Below are positions 8,615 through 17,788 of a DNA stretch of 56,735 bases, piece after piece. The DNA is from JADJPL01 sp964607915 (lineage in GTDB: Bacteria; Bacteroidota; Bacteroidia; Chitinophagales; Saprospiraceae). Numbering within the stretch: position 1 is the first letter of the stretch; each line of letters starts with the position of its first letter. The position numbers were made by a program, and so were the translations under genes. A model generated the notes under the pieces. It had not been told where the DNA came from, searched no databases, and saw nothing but the letters and a program-made list of their open reading frames with translations. Location: contig CAZSMU010000006.1 in NCBI GenBank assembly GCA_964607915.1, positions 1 through 56,735 on the forward strand, in the 5' to 3' direction.

Positions 8615-9718
8615 ATGGAGCAGAGGGAACATATCTTGGATGCCTTAAAAATAGGGTATGCCCATCGGAAAGCGATTTTTGGCCTGACGATTACAGCAAT
8701 GGGGTTGACGGCTATCCTGTCGCTGGCCATGCCCAATTATTATCGGGCGACCACGGTTTTTTTAGCAGCTAACCCCAACCAGGCAAGGCCGGAAATACTG
8801 TTCAGCAAATCGAACAACGGGGTTGGGCTGTATGGGTCGGACGATGATATAGACCGGATACTGGCGATTGCAGAGTCCAATGACCTGGTAGATTTTTTGG
8901 TAGATTCTTTTGACCTGTATGCCCAGTATAAAATTGACCCTGAACAGGCCAAAGCCCGGTACAAAGTGCGAATGCACTTTCGAAAACTTTACGAAGTAAA
9001 AAAGACGAAGCTGGAAGCCATTGAGTTATCGGTCGAGGACCGGGACGCTCGTTTTGCCGCTACCCTGGCCAATGCAGCACGCGACCGAATCAATGAAATT
9101 GCAGAAGGCCTGGTCAAATCGGCCCAGGCTGCTACGGCCCGGTCGTACGAAGAAAATATTGCGGCGCGCACGAAATTGCTCAAAGAGCTGGGAGACAGCC
9201 TCGTATCCTTGCGTGCGGAGTTTGAGATATACAATACGGCAGAGTTGTCGCAGCGGCTGACCAGGCAGATGGTCCAGACCCAGTCATTGTACTATCGAAA
9301 CAAGGGCCGGTTGGAGAGCATGCGGGGCAATAGTCGTATCCCCAAAGATACGATAGCATACGTCGGAGCCCTGGTGGATGGCCTGCGGCTGGAGTTGGAC
9401 AGTATGTCCCAACAGATGAGTCGCATAAACAGAGGGCAGGTAATCATAGGTGTATTAGAGAACCAGTACTTCACGGCAAACGGGGGGTTTGGAGAGGACA
9501 TAGAGCGGGCCAATCTGATGCGTTCCGCATTGACTACACGGGTGCCTGCGATTGTATTGGTAGAAGCAGCGGAAGTACCTATCGTTAAAAGTCGGCCGGG
9601 ACGGACAATGTTGGTGCTTGGGGCAGGTATCTTAGCCTTTGCGCTCGCTGTTTTGGCTGTGTTTTTGTTCCATGCGTATCGGGACGTTGACCTTTCAAGA
9701 GGCTTCCGTGTGGGCTAA
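8615..9718 (+). CDS. Wzz/GNVR-type polysaccharide co-polymerase
   Basis: A 367-residue protein with two membrane helices, at about 22-42 and 330-352, enclosing a mainly alpha-helical, charged periplasmic domain with coiled-coil character. This is the layout of Wzz chain-length determinants. It lacks the C-terminal tyrosine kinase domain of Wzc-type proteins: only about 15 residues follow the second helix. It probably sets glycan chain length together with the adjacent Wzy-like protein. The stop is 4 bp before the start chosen for the next gene. Confidence 0.88.
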   Translation: MEQREHILDALKIGYAHRKAIFGLTITAMGLTAILSLAMPNYYRATTVFLAANPNQARPEILFSKSNNGVGLYGSDDDIDRILAIAESNDLVDFLVDSFDLYAQYKIDPEQAKARYKVRMHFRKLYEVKKTKLEAIELSVEDRDARFAATLANAARDRINEIAEGLVKSAQAATARSYEENIAARTKLLKELGDSLVSLRAEFEIYNTAELSQRLTRQMVQTQSLYYRNKGRLESMRGNSRIPKDTIAYVGALVDGLRLELDSMSQQMSRINRGQVIIGVLENQYFTANGGFGEDIERANLMRSALTTRVPAIVLVEAAEVPIVKSRPGRTMLVLGAGILAFALAVLAVFLFHAYRDVDLSRGFRVG

Positions 9719-9722
9719 GGCT

Positions 9723-11213
9723 ATGATTGGGAAAGGATCAACGGCCATAGCACGGCTGGCGTGGTTTCCACAGAAATACGGGTTATTTGGTATTTGGGCA
9801 GGAATTTTGTTGTCCAGTTTTGCGTTGGCTGTCTGGAAGGAGTGGTATTTTCTAGTAGGAGTGCCTGTTTTGGTCTTACTCATCTATTTAAGCATAGTAG
9901 ATGTCAGGAAAGTATTCCTTCTTTTGATGGCGAGTATTCCGCTTTCCACAGAGGTAGTACTGCCGAACGGTTTTGGTACCGATTTACCCACGGAGCCTTT
10001 GATGATCGGGTTGATGTTGCTCGCTGCGTTGCTGTTTTTTTCAAAGATAGCCTATCTCGGTGTGCGCTTGTTCAAGCATCCCATCACTATATTGTTGATG
10101 CTGCACCTCTTTTGGGTATATTTTTCCACCTTTCAATCGGATATGCCGGGGGTATCGCTGAAATTTTCATTGGCTAAAACCTGGTATGTGGCCGTATTCT
10201 ATTTTCTGGCGTTTTATTTGCTTCGCACAGAGGAAGATATTCGGAAGATGCTGTGGTGGGTATTCTGGCCTTTGATGTGTACGGTTGTAGTCATATTGTT
10301 GCGCCATTCGGCATCGGGGTTTGCGTTTGATCAGGTGCATAAGGTATTGCATCCTTTTCAGCGAAACCACGTGAGCTATGCGGCAACCCTGGCTTTATTC
10401 ATTCCCTTTGTATGGTATCTGATGGGGACATTGAGGCGTTATTCTTTCCAATGGTGGGGTATGGCAGGTGTCTTTTTAATTTTGTTGACGGCGACGTACC
10501 TAACCTATACGCGAGCGGCATATCTCTCTCTATTGATTGCTGCGGGTTCATATTTTGTCTTTCGCTTTCGCCTAATCCGGTACGCATTGCTGTTGGGGGT
10601 TGCCGGGGCAATCGTATTGGTATCTTACCTGGCGGTGGATGAGCGCTATTTGGACTATGCGCCCAACTACGACACCACCATTATGCATACGGAATTCGGG
10701 AGTCTGTTGGAAGCAACCACCAAAGGGGAAGATATCTCTACGATGGAGCGGGTACACCGTTGGGTTGCAGCGGTTCGAATGAGCCAGAAATCCCCCTGGC
10801 TTGGGTATGGGCCGGGGAATTTCGTACATTTTTACGAGCCATACACCGTAAATAGTTTCAAAACGTATGTGAGCAGGAACGAAGAGCGTTCAGGGGTACA
10901 CAGTTACTTTTTGTTGTTGCTGGTGGAGCAGGGATGGCTGGGGCTATTGCTCTTTCTGGTCTTGAGTTTTCGGGTATTCATCTGCGGGGAGACCATTTAT
11001 CAGGCATACCGACGAGGAGGGGCCCAGAGGCTTCCCATGGCGATTTTATTAGTTTTAGTAATTATTTATTCTTTTTTGATTATCAATGATATGATAGAGA
11101 CGGACAAAGTGGGGTCGTATTTCTTTTTGTGTTTGGCCATGCTGGTGCGTTTAGACTTTATCCGTGGCCAGGCCCTACTGAAAGAGGCGGATTCCCGCGA
11201 GCAGGAAAAGTAG
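9723..11213 (+). CDS. O-antigen ligase / polymerase (Wzy-like)
   Basis: A 496-residue integral membrane protein with 11-12 predicted helices and a long soluble loop around residues 320-400. The motif YTRAAYLSLL, then GYGPGNFVHFYEPY in the loop, match the Wzy_C/O-antigen ligase family, which polymerises or ligates undecaprenyl-linked glycans at the periplasmic face. A longer reading frame exists from 9639, but it overlaps the Wzz-like gene by 80 bp; the ATG at 9723 lies 4 bp after that stop and is preferred. The 3' end overlaps the convergent crcB by 39 bp. Confidence 0.88.
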   Translation: MIGKGSTAIARLAWFPQKYGLFGIWAGILLSSFALAVWKEWYFLVGVPVLVLLIYLSIVDVRKVFLLLMASIPLSTEVVLPNGFGTDLPTEPLMIGLMLLAALLFFSKIAYLGVRLFKHPITILLMLHLFWVYFSTFQSDMPGVSLKFSLAKTWYVAVFYFLAFYLLRTEEDIRKMLWWVFWPLMCTVVVILLRHSASGFAFDQVHKVLHPFQRNHVSYAATLALFIPFVWYLMGTLRRYSFQWWGMAGVFLILLTATYLTYTRAAYLSLLIAAGSYFVFRFRLIRYALLLGVAGAIVLVSYLAVDERYLDYAPNYDTTIMHTEFGSLLEATTKGEDISTMERVHRWVAAVRMSQKSPWLGYGPGNFVHFYEPYTVNSFKTYVSRNEERSGVHSYFLLLLVEQGWLGLLLFLVLSFRVFICGETIYQAYRRGGAQRLPMAILLVLVIIYSFLIINDMIETDKVGSYFFLCLAMLVRLDFIRGQALLKEADSREQEK

Positions 11214-11534
11214 GCCCGACACCAGGCTGATTACCATGTAGGCCAAGCCCTTGCCCATCTGCCCTTCTTCCAACATTTGCAACAACTCCATGGAGAACGT
11301 AGAAAAAGTACTAAAGCCCCCACAAAAGCCTGAGATCAACAGAAACTGAGCGTTTTGCGGGAGTGTGCCCCGAATCCGCAGGCCAATGAAGACACCCAGG
11401 ATAAAGCAACTCAGTAGGTTGGCGGAGAGGGTGGCGTACGGAAAAGCCCATCCTGGGGGAATAGCTTTCGTTAAAAAAAAGCGGCAAATGCTACCGATTC
11501 CACCTCCTAGGAAGACCCACAGATACGCAGTCAT
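11175..11534 (-). CDS. crcB: Fluoride channel CrcB/FluC
   Basis: A 119-residue protein with four hydrophobic helices and the Fluc signatures GGGIGSICR (residues 10-18), an NLLSCFILG helix and GFCGGFSTFSTF near 69-80, whose phenylalanines line the fluoride path. Fluc dimers export fluoride passively. The start overlaps the stop of the upstream WecA-like gene by 4 bp (ATGA), so the two are translationally coupled; the gene is not preceded by its own leader and I see no fluoride riboswitch. Its 3' end overlaps the convergent Wzy-like gene. Confidence 0.96.
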   Translation of the reverse strand: MTAYLWVFLGGGIGSICRFFLTKAIPPGWAFPYATLSANLLSCFILGVFIGLRIRGTLPQNAQFLLISGFCGGFSTFSTFSMELLQMLEEGQMGKGLAYMVISLVSGLLFLLAGIRLFQ

Positions 11535-12610
11535 TCGACTAATGGTTTTCGATGAACGCCCAAATTTTTTTTATAGACGGCGACCTGAAGGACTAAAGTC
11601 AGGGCGAGGGCTAAGGCAAAGATGAACAAGAGCAGCACGTGCAGGTCGAAAAGGTCGTGAAGGGCGAGGGCCAGGACGATAAAGATTGTATTGACAAATA
11701 CGAGGATACCGGATGCTTGTACATGGGAAAACCCGTAATCAATCATCAAGTGGTGGATATGGCGCCGATCGGCACGAAACGGGGAAGTACCCTGTGCGAT
11801 ACGCAAAACCATGACGCGCAGGGTATCGAACAAGGGGAGGATGATGATACCCATAGCCACCACGGGTGCATTTTCAAATCGCGCAGGATCCTCGGGGGGG
11901 AGGAAATAGTTGAGGTCAATAAACTTGATTATGAGTATAGCGGTGACCATTCCGATCAACAAGGATCCCGTATCGCCCATGAATATTTTTGCAGGGGTGA
12001 TGTTATACCGTAGGAAAGCTGTGATAGACCCTGTTGTGGCAAAGGCCAAGATGGCAAATTCCATCCGGCCAGCCATGAAAAACCAGGAACCCAGTGTTCC
12101 GAGAATAAGGATGCCTGTACTTCCCGCCAACGCATCAATACCGTCGAGCAGGTTAAAAGCATTGAGGATGAACAATAGGGTGAGTACCGATAGAATATAG
12201 CTGGCCCATGCAGGGAAGGTTTGGTGCAAAGAAAAAAGCCCGTACATGCCCTGGAGCGAAATATCGGATTTGATGAATAAAATAGAGGCAGCGATACACT
12301 GGGCGATGATTTTCTTGTGTACAGCAAGGGGGTAGATATCGTCTTTGGCCCCTATGAGGAAAAGAATTATAAACGCACAAAGGATATATTGCAAGTTGCT
12401 AAATTGGGCAAAAGGAGTCCAGAGAACGACAGAAAAAATACTGCCGGCAAAAATCCCGATCCCGCCGAGCGAGGGGGTTCGTACAGAATGAGACCGTCTT
12501 TCTCCGGGTTCGTCACAGAGGTTTTTTGCAAGAGCTACCCTGATTATGGAAGGGATGGCGAAGTAGGTCAGCAGAAAGGCAGTAAAAAAGCTGAGGGCTA
12601 TTATTTGCAT
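11531..12610 (-). CDS. Undecaprenyl-phosphate sugar-1-phosphate transferase (WecA/TagO-like)
   Basis: A 359-residue membrane protein of the MraY/WecA superfamily (glycosyltransferase family 4), which starts lipid-linked glycan synthesis by moving a HexNAc-1-phosphate from UDP-sugar to undecaprenyl phosphate. Visible motifs: GERRSHSVRTPSLGGIGIF near the N-terminus, the acidic GAKDD near 87, NAFNLLDGIDALAG near 155, FMGDTGSLLIG near 213 and the HIHH pair near 295. About ten hydrophobic helices. The long gene-free stretch upstream holds no clear promoter. It likely supplies the lipid-linked starter for the flippase and polymerase genes converging on it. Confidence 0.94.
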   Translation of the reverse strand: MQIIALSFFTAFLLTYFAIPSIIRVALAKNLCDEPGERRSHSVRTPSLGGIGIFAGSIFSVVLWTPFAQFSNLQYILCAFIILFLIGAKDDIYPLAVHKKIIAQCIAASILFIKSDISLQGMYGLFSLHQTFPAWASYILSVLTLLFILNAFNLLDGIDALAGSTGILILGTLGSWFFMAGRMEFAILAFATTGSITAFLRYNITPAKIFMGDTGSLLIGMVTAILIIKFIDLNYFLPPEDPARFENAPVVAMGIIILPLFDTLRVMVLRIAQGTSPFRADRRHIHHLMIDYGFSHVQASGILVFVNTIFIVLALALHDLFDLHVLLLFIFALALALTLVLQVAVYKKNLGVHRKPLVE

Positions 12611-12822
12611 GGCGGGTTAAGTTTTTGGGGCTTTCCGGGCATTTCGAGGCGGGCAGCAGACACACAGGCGGATAAATGCACCAGAGCTAACAGGCGCAGG
12701 GCTTGTTTTAAGCAAAAATCGGTTTTCTCGACAGTAGTACTATATACGCTCATAAGCGGTTGCCGATAGTGCCCTGTTTTTTACCCGGGGGTAAAGCATC
12801 AGAGTAGCTACGGAAAAATTAA

Positions 12823-12988
12823 TGGGCTTGTTGCGAGGGGGATTATCGGGGGGGCAAAAAGGCCTTTTTCTTCCCACCCTGCGCCTTTTTGTGGTCCTAT
12901 AGCTCAGCTTAGACGCCCAAAAAAAGCCTTCGCGTAGAAAAAAAACGACTCTTTTTTTCCACCTCGCTAACCCCTCACAACAAGTCCA
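12823..12988 (+). repeat. Palindromic intergenic element, long form
   Basis: 166 bp, left end TGGGCTTGTTGCGAGGGG and right end CCCCTCACAACAAGTCCA, nearly perfect inverted ends of 18 bp. The centre carries GCGCCTTTTTGTGG and its partner CAAAAAAAGCCTTCGCG around a GCTCAGCTTAG loop. It closely matches the copies at 20220 and 21960. Confidence 0.88.
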
Positions 12989-13126
12989 ATGGACAAAGGG
13001 GCCATACACAAAAGGCATGGTGTAAAGAATCAAAGTATAGAACCAAAAAAAGCAGGAAATATGATAAAATCCTAATGGTTTAACAATTTTCACATAAAAG
13101 TGTGTGTGCAAAAATAAAAACCTTTA

Positions 13127-13209
13127 CAGACTTATCACGAGGGGCCGGCAAGGAGGGAAAAAAGAGTCGTTTTTTGATGTCCTGGAGATGGTCCTTGTAA
13201 CAAGGCGTA
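13127..13209 (-). repeat. Palindromic intergenic element, short or half form
   Basis: Begins CAGACTTATCACGAGGGG, followed by the AGGAGGGAAAAAAGAGTC arm typical of the right half in reverse; the far end is a diverged CCTTGTAACAAGGCGTA. The central hairpin is missing. Confidence 0.65.
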
Positions 13210-13260
13210 TGATTTTTCGCGATAAAGGGATGCCGGGATGGGCTTAATGGTGTTTTTTCC

Positions 13261-13268
13261 TATCTTTG
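13261..13268 (+). promoter_or_regulatory. Putative Bacteroidota -7 box upstream of uppS
   Basis: TATCTTTG matches TAnnTTTG exactly and is followed by a GC-containing leader of about 95 bp to uppS. The expected upstream TTG/TTTG at 19 bp is not well formed, so this is a moderate call. Confidence 0.45.
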
Positions 13269-13296
13269 CAGGAATTTTTGCCTTAGGCTTCTCATT

Positions 13297-13341
13297 ATGC
13301 GTTATATAAAGCACATATTCAGAATCTTGGGCAAGGCGTAG
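13297..13341 (+). other. 14-residue leader frame before uppS
   Basis: ATG at 13297 opens a frame for MRYIKHIFRILGKA ending at TAG 13339-13341, between the putative promoter and uppS. It is basic and hydrophobic. It could be a leader peptide or chance; no ribosome binding site was evident. Confidence 0.2.
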
Positions 13342-13368
13342 GTCGCTACCAGGAGAACAGCGGGTAAA

Positions 13369-14112
13369 ATGGATTTAAAATCACAGATAGACGCAAGTAA
13401 ATTACCCAGCCATGTGGCCATTATCATGGATGGCAACGGTCGGTGGGCGAAGCAGCACAGTCAGCCCCGGGTGTTTGGCCACCGCAACGGGGTTCGCTCG
13501 GTGCGGGAGGTTGCAGAAGCGGGGGCTGAACTGGGAATTTCCTATTTGACGCTGTATGCTTTCTCAACGGAGAACTGGGCCAGACCCAAGATAGAAGTAG
13601 ATACCCTGATGACGCTGCTGGTCGAGACCTTGTCCAAAGAGATAAAAACGCTAAATAAAAACAATATCCGCTTGGATGCCATAGGCAACCTGACCTTTCT
13701 GCCGGAGCCTACTTATCGGGCGTTGATGGAAGGTATCGAAGCAACCAGCAAAAATGAGCGGATGACGCTCATACTTGCGCTCAATTACAGTGGCAAGTGG
13801 GATATTTTGCAAGCGGCACGACAAGTCGCGGAGTTGGTCAGGGATAACAAAATCAATCCGGGGGATATTTCCGAGGCACTTTTTCAGGATCGTTTGGCGA
13901 CGCATGGCGTTCCCGATCCGGAGTTGCTCATCAGAACGAGTGGGGAGTACCGGATCAGCAATTTTTTGCTCTGGCAGTTAGCGTATTCCGAGTTGTACTT
14001 CACGCCTGTGTTCTGGCCAGATTTCCGAAAGGAGCATTTTTATCAAGCGTTGCTCGATTATCAGCACCGAGAGCGGCGGTTCGGCAAAATCAGTGAACAA
14101 TTCGCAAAGTAG
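13369..14112 (+). CDS. uppS: Isoprenyl transferase (undecaprenyl diphosphate synthase)
   Basis: It adds isopentenyl units to farnesyl diphosphate in cis to make the C55 carrier lipid of wall and surface glycan synthesis. The 247-residue protein has the catalytic motif IIMDGNGRWA with Asp21, the HRNG region, FSTENWARP near 72, NYSGKWDI near 144 and the C-terminal LIRTSGEYRISNFLLWQ and PVFWPDF motifs. Start at 13369 gives the expected family length. It precedes bamA by 79 bp. Its product is the likely lipid carrier for the WecA-like transferase across the intergenic region. Confidence 0.97.
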   Translation: MDLKSQIDASKLPSHVAIIMDGNGRWAKQHSQPRVFGHRNGVRSVREVAEAGAELGISYLTLYAFSTENWARPKIEVDTLMTLLVETLSKEIKTLNKNNIRLDAIGNLTFLPEPTYRALMEGIEATSKNERMTLILALNYSGKWDILQAARQVAELVRDNKINPGDISEALFQDRLATHGVPDPELLIRTSGEYRISNFLLWQLAYSELYFTPVFWPDFRKEHFYQALLDYQHRERRFGKISEQFAK

Positions 14113-14191
14113 CCTTTCAAAGTGGTGCGCAATACAACCAGGAATCCTCTAAGACCGTCTTTGAACATCTAAATTTCCGCCCTCATTAGCG

Positions 14192-16783
14192 ATGGCCACA
14201 CAAAAAAGAAATGGATTAACCATGAGGAAGATACAAAAACGCCGTGCCTGTCTGTCCGTCCGGGGGGCGATGTTTGCTCTAAGCATTCTGTTTTCGGGAG
14301 TGTTGCATGCGCAGCAGGTGGACAGTATGGAGATCATGGATTATTCTAACCCCAAGGAATACGAAATTGGCGGGGTTCGTGTAGTGGGCAACTTGTACAG
14401 CGACGCCAATGCTGTTTCGAGCATCTCAGGGCTCAAAGTCGGCTCGACCATTCAAATCCCCGGTCCTGAAATACCCCGGGCGTTGAGGGCTTTATGGAAA
14501 CTTCGCCTGTACACGGATGTGCGCATAGTCAAGGAAAAAACGATTGGCGATGTTGTTTTTCTGGAAATTCGCGTCCAGGAGAGGCCGCGTTTGAGCAACC
14601 ATACCTATGAGGGGGTTAGCAAAGGCCACCAGGACGATTTGAATGAAGAAATCAGCATTTTTGTATCTAAGGGAGGGATTGTGACGGATAACCTAAAGGT
14701 AGGTTCCTGCAATGCTATTGAGAGATATTTTGCCGGTAAGGGGTATCTCGATGCCAAGGCGACGGTTCGGGAGGAACCCGATACGTCCCGTATGAACTCG
14801 GTGCGCCTGGTGTTTGAAGTAGATCGGGGGGAACGGGTCAAGATCAGCGATATTGATATTGTAGGTAACGTGCAGGTCAAGGACGACAAGTTGGTGCGGA
14901 AGATGAAAAAGACCAAGGAGAAGACCCGTATTTTTGCCTCATCCAAACTGATTCAGAGCGATTACGAAAAAGACAAGCAAGAACTCATAAAGTACTACAA
15001 CACGATTGGATACCGGGATGCCCGCATCCTGGGCGATAGTATCTGGCGGGATGAGAAAGGCTTTTTGCGCCTTGCCTTGAAGGTAAATGAAGGCAACCCT
15101 TATTATTTCAGAAAACTGATCTGGAAGGGCAACTCCATATACGATACCTCTACTCTAAACCAGGTACTTGGCATCAAGACGGGAGATATCTACAACCAGG
15201 AACTGCTGGATACGCGCTTGAAATTCAGCCAGGAAGGCCGGGACGTGAGCACGCTGTACATGGATAACGGCTATCTTTTTTTCCAGGTTACCCCGGTAGA
15301 AGTGGCGATAGAAGGGGACTCCATAGATTTGGAGTTGCGCATTTTTGAAGGTCCCCAGGCCTCGATAGATAAAGTGGTGGTAACGGGCAATGACCGTACG
15401 CACGAGCACGTCATCCGTCGGGAGTTGAGGACTTTACCTGCTGAAAAGTTCAGCCGTTCGGATATCATCCGTTCTCAGCGGGAAATCGTAAATTTAGGGT
15501 ACTTCAACCAGGAGAATCTGGGCATCAATACACCGGTCAACCCTGAACGGGGCACCGTTGATATCGAGTACGACGTGGAGGAAAAGCCTTCCGACCAGTT
15601 GGAGCTTTCTGCGGGTTGGGGTGGATTTCGGCGGGTCATCGGCACGCTGGGGGTCTCCTTCAATAACTTCTCGACGCGCAACATTTTCAATAAAAGTGCA
15701 TGGCGGCCACTACCTATGGGCGACGGGCAGCGCGTTTCGATAAGGGGTCAAACAAACGGAGACTTTTTTCAATCGTATAATGTATCTTTCACAGAACCAT
15801 GGTTAGGGGGGCGCAAACCCAACTCCTTTTCGGTAGCTGGTTTTTACAACCGCTTCGCATACGGATATTTTCTCAGTCCGAACGACGAAAAGCAAAGTTT
15901 CAATATTCTCCAGGGTTCTATCAGTTTGGGCACTCGTCTCAAATGGCCCGACGATAACTTCGTATCGAGCACGGCGATAAACCTTCAGACTTTGCGGCTC
16001 GACAACTGGACGCAGGGGCTGTTTACGTCTAGCGATGGTACAGTGGTATCGCAGGGGGACTATTTCAACTATAGTATCCGTCAAACTATTTCCCGCTCGA
16101 CGGTGAGCGACCCGATTTTCCCAAAATCGGGGTCGAATATTTCTTTGGCGGTTCAGTTGACCCCTCCGTACTCTTTATTTAACCCTGGAAAGGATTATTC
16201 AGAGTTGAGTGTACAGCAGCGCTTCCGGTTTTTGGAGTACCACAAGTGGCAGATTGATGCCGACTGGTTCGCTACGCTGACTGGAAAATTCGTGTTAAAA
16301 GCTGCTGCCAAGATAGGTATGCTGGGATATTACAACAAGTCTATCGGCACGGCACCCTTTGAGCGATTCCAACTAGGGGGTGACGGGATTAACAACCGAC
16401 AGTTTGGTTTTGCCGGGGTGGACATAATCTCCATGCGCGGTTATGAAATCAACCAGATAGAAGCAAACCTGTCTGCCAGTGGGAGCACAATAGCTACGCC
16501 CATCTTTAGCAAATACACCGTGGAACTGCGTTATCCACTCTCTTTGAACCCGAGCTCGAGCATTTACCTGCTGACCTTTATGCAGGGTGGGAATGCATGG
16601 AGGTCATTTCGGGATTTCAACCCATTTGACCTAAAGCGGTCGGCGGGTTTCGGGATGCGCGTTTTCCTGCCGATGTTTGGGGTGCTTGGGTTTGACTACG
16701 GGATTGGCTTCGACAAACCCGGAGAGCGCAGCATACGCAACCTGGGCGACTTCAATATCGTGCTTGGGTTTGAGCCGGAGTAG
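14192..16783 (+). CDS. bamA: Outer membrane protein assembly factor BamA
   Basis: An 863-residue outer-membrane protein: signal peptide ending HAQQ (about residue 41), several POTRA domains (about 60-455) and a C-terminal 16-strand barrel of the Omp85 family. Typical POTRA starts are visible (GGVRVVGN, ISDIDIVGN, IDKVVVTGNDRT), and the barrel has a conserved lid-loop-type motif near FQLGGDGINNRQFGF. The protein ends with the short strand FNIVLGFEPE. An ATG at 14222 would give a shorter and also plausible signal peptide. Insertion of outer-membrane barrels, including the TonB receptor at 45950, would depend on it. Confidence 0.96.
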   Translation: MATQKRNGLTMRKIQKRRACLSVRGAMFALSILFSGVLHAQQVDSMEIMDYSNPKEYEIGGVRVVGNLYSDANAVSSISGLKVGSTIQIPGPEIPRALRALWKLRLYTDVRIVKEKTIGDVVFLEIRVQERPRLSNHTYEGVSKGHQDDLNEEISIFVSKGGIVTDNLKVGSCNAIERYFAGKGYLDAKATVREEPDTSRMNSVRLVFEVDRGERVKISDIDIVGNVQVKDDKLVRKMKKTKEKTRIFASSKLIQSDYEKDKQELIKYYNTIGYRDARILGDSIWRDEKGFLRLALKVNEGNPYYFRKLIWKGNSIYDTSTLNQVLGIKTGDIYNQELLDTRLKFSQEGRDVSTLYMDNGYLFFQVTPVEVAIEGDSIDLELRIFEGPQASIDKVVVTGNDRTHEHVIRRELRTLPAEKFSRSDIIRSQREIVNLGYFNQENLGINTPVNPERGTVDIEYDVEEKPSDQLELSAGWGGFRRVIGTLGVSFNNFSTRNIFNKSAWRPLPMGDGQRVSIRGQTNGDFFQSYNVSFTEPWLGGRKPNSFSVAGFYNRFAYGYFLSPNDEKQSFNILQGSISLGTRLKWPDDNFVSSTAINLQTLRLDNWTQGLFTSSDGTVVSQGDYFNYSIRQTISRSTVSDPIFPKSGSNISLAVQLTPPYSLFNPGKDYSELSVQQRFRFLEYHKWQIDADWFATLTGKFVLKAAAKIGMLGYYNKSIGTAPFERFQLGGDGINNRQFGFAGVDIISMRGYEINQIEANLSASGSTIATPIFSKYTVELRYPLSLNPSSSIYLLTFMQGGNAWRSFRDFNPFDLKRSAGFGMRVFLPMFGVLGFDYGIGFDKPGERSIRNLGDFNIVLGFEPE

Positions 16784-16822
16784 GTTGGCAGGGGAGTGCC
16801 CTTCTCGCTGACGACCAGTCCA

Positions 16823-17785
16823 TTACACTTCTTTATGCCGTTCCCAGTAGTTCTGGGCATCTACTTCATCGAGTATGTTGAGGTAATTGAGGTAGCGGAG
16901 TTCGCTGACTTCCTCTTTTTCCAGGGCTTCTCGTACAGCGCAGCCGGGCTCATTTCGGTGCAGGCATTGGCCACCGAAGCGACACGCGTGGGACAGGGCA
17001 AAAAACTCCCGGAAGTTATGGGCTACATCATGGGGTTCCAGGTGTGAGAAAGCCAGCGTTTTTATTCCTGGGGTGTCGATGATGTACCCGCCGAAGCTAA
17101 GGGGGAACATCTCGGCGAAGGTAGTGGTGTGCTGGCCTTTACCTGAGTAATCGGAAAGGTCCTGGGTTCGTAGTTGCAGTTGAGGCTGCAAGGAGTTAAC
17201 CAGGCTGGTTTTTCCCACGCCGGATTGCCCGCCCACAAGGGTTATTTTATCTTTTAGTAACCCTTTGAGTTCGTCCATACCAGCCCCTGTGCGGGCGGAA
17301 GCCAGGACGACCGTATATCCAATAGCCTGGTAAATTTCCTCCAGTGCGGCATAGAGGTCGAAGGCATCGTCGTCGTAGAGGTCGGCTTTGTTGAAAACGA
17401 GGATGGCCGGGATATTAAACGGTTCGGTCATGAGGAGGAAGCGATCAATAAACCCCTGTTTTAGGTTGGGGTTTTTGATGGTAGTGATGAGCATAGCCTG
17501 GTCAATATTGCTAGCCAGGAGGTGTAATTCGTGTTTGCGCCTGGGGGATTGACGCAGCACGTAATTGGTGCGGGGAAGGATTTCCTTGATGATGCCATTT
17601 TCTCCTTGAGGTTCCATTTGAATCATCACATGGTCACCCACTGCAATGGGGTTGGTGAGGCGTTTGTCCTCTTGTCGGAATTTACCGCCAATGCGGCAAT
17701 CCAGTATTCGGTTATCTTCGAAGCGGATTTGGTACCAGCTTCCGGTGGAACGCACTACGGTTCCTTTTTCCAATTGTTCTTTCAT
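16823..17785 (-). CDS. rsgA: Ribosome small subunit-dependent GTPase A
   Basis: A circularly permuted GTPase that assists late 30S maturation. In 320 residues it has an N-terminal OB domain (about 1-75), then the permuted G motifs: G4 NKAD at 132-135, G1 GQSGVGKTS at 186-194, G3 DTPG at 237-240, and a C-terminal zinc knuckle with Cys268, Cys274, His276 and Cys282. The start lies 3 bp after the stop of the PcrB-like gene, so the two probably share a transcript. Confidence 0.97.
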   Translation of the reverse strand: MKEQLEKGTVVRSTGSWYQIRFEDNRILDCRIGGKFRQEDKRLTNPIAVGDHVMIQMEPQGENGIIKEILPRTNYVLRQSPRRKHELHLLASNIDQAMLITTIKNPNLKQGFIDRFLLMTEPFNIPAILVFNKADLYDDDAFDLYAALEEIYQAIGYTVVLASARTGAGMDELKGLLKDKITLVGGQSGVGKTSLVNSLQPQLQLRTQDLSDYSGKGQHTTTFAEMFPLSFGGYIIDTPGIKTLAFSHLEPHDVAHNFREFFALSHACRFGGQCLHRNEPGCAVREALEKEEVSELRYLNYLNILDEVDAQNYWERHKEV

Positions 17786-17788
17786 CCT

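Larger units (their letters stand above)
12611..13368. other. 758-bp gene-free region with two palindromic elements
   Basis: It separates the divergent WecA-like gene and uppS. Two palindromic elements (12823-12988 and 13127-13209) occupy its middle. A good TAnnTTTG box at 13261 and a 14-codon open frame at 13297-13341 lie before uppS. I see no RNA gene. The open minus-strand frame running across the long element (12740-13111) is not supported as a gene. Confidence 0.6.

Noticed and set aside
9639..9722. Longer Wzy-like protein starting at 9639
   Set aside because: It would overlap the Wzz-like gene by 80 bp; the ATG at 9723 directly after that stop gives a normal cytoplasmic N-terminus.
12740..13111. 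Minus-strand 123-codon frame upstream of uppS
   Set aside because: Most of it is the palindromic element at 12823-12988; the predicted protein reflects the repeat, not a family.
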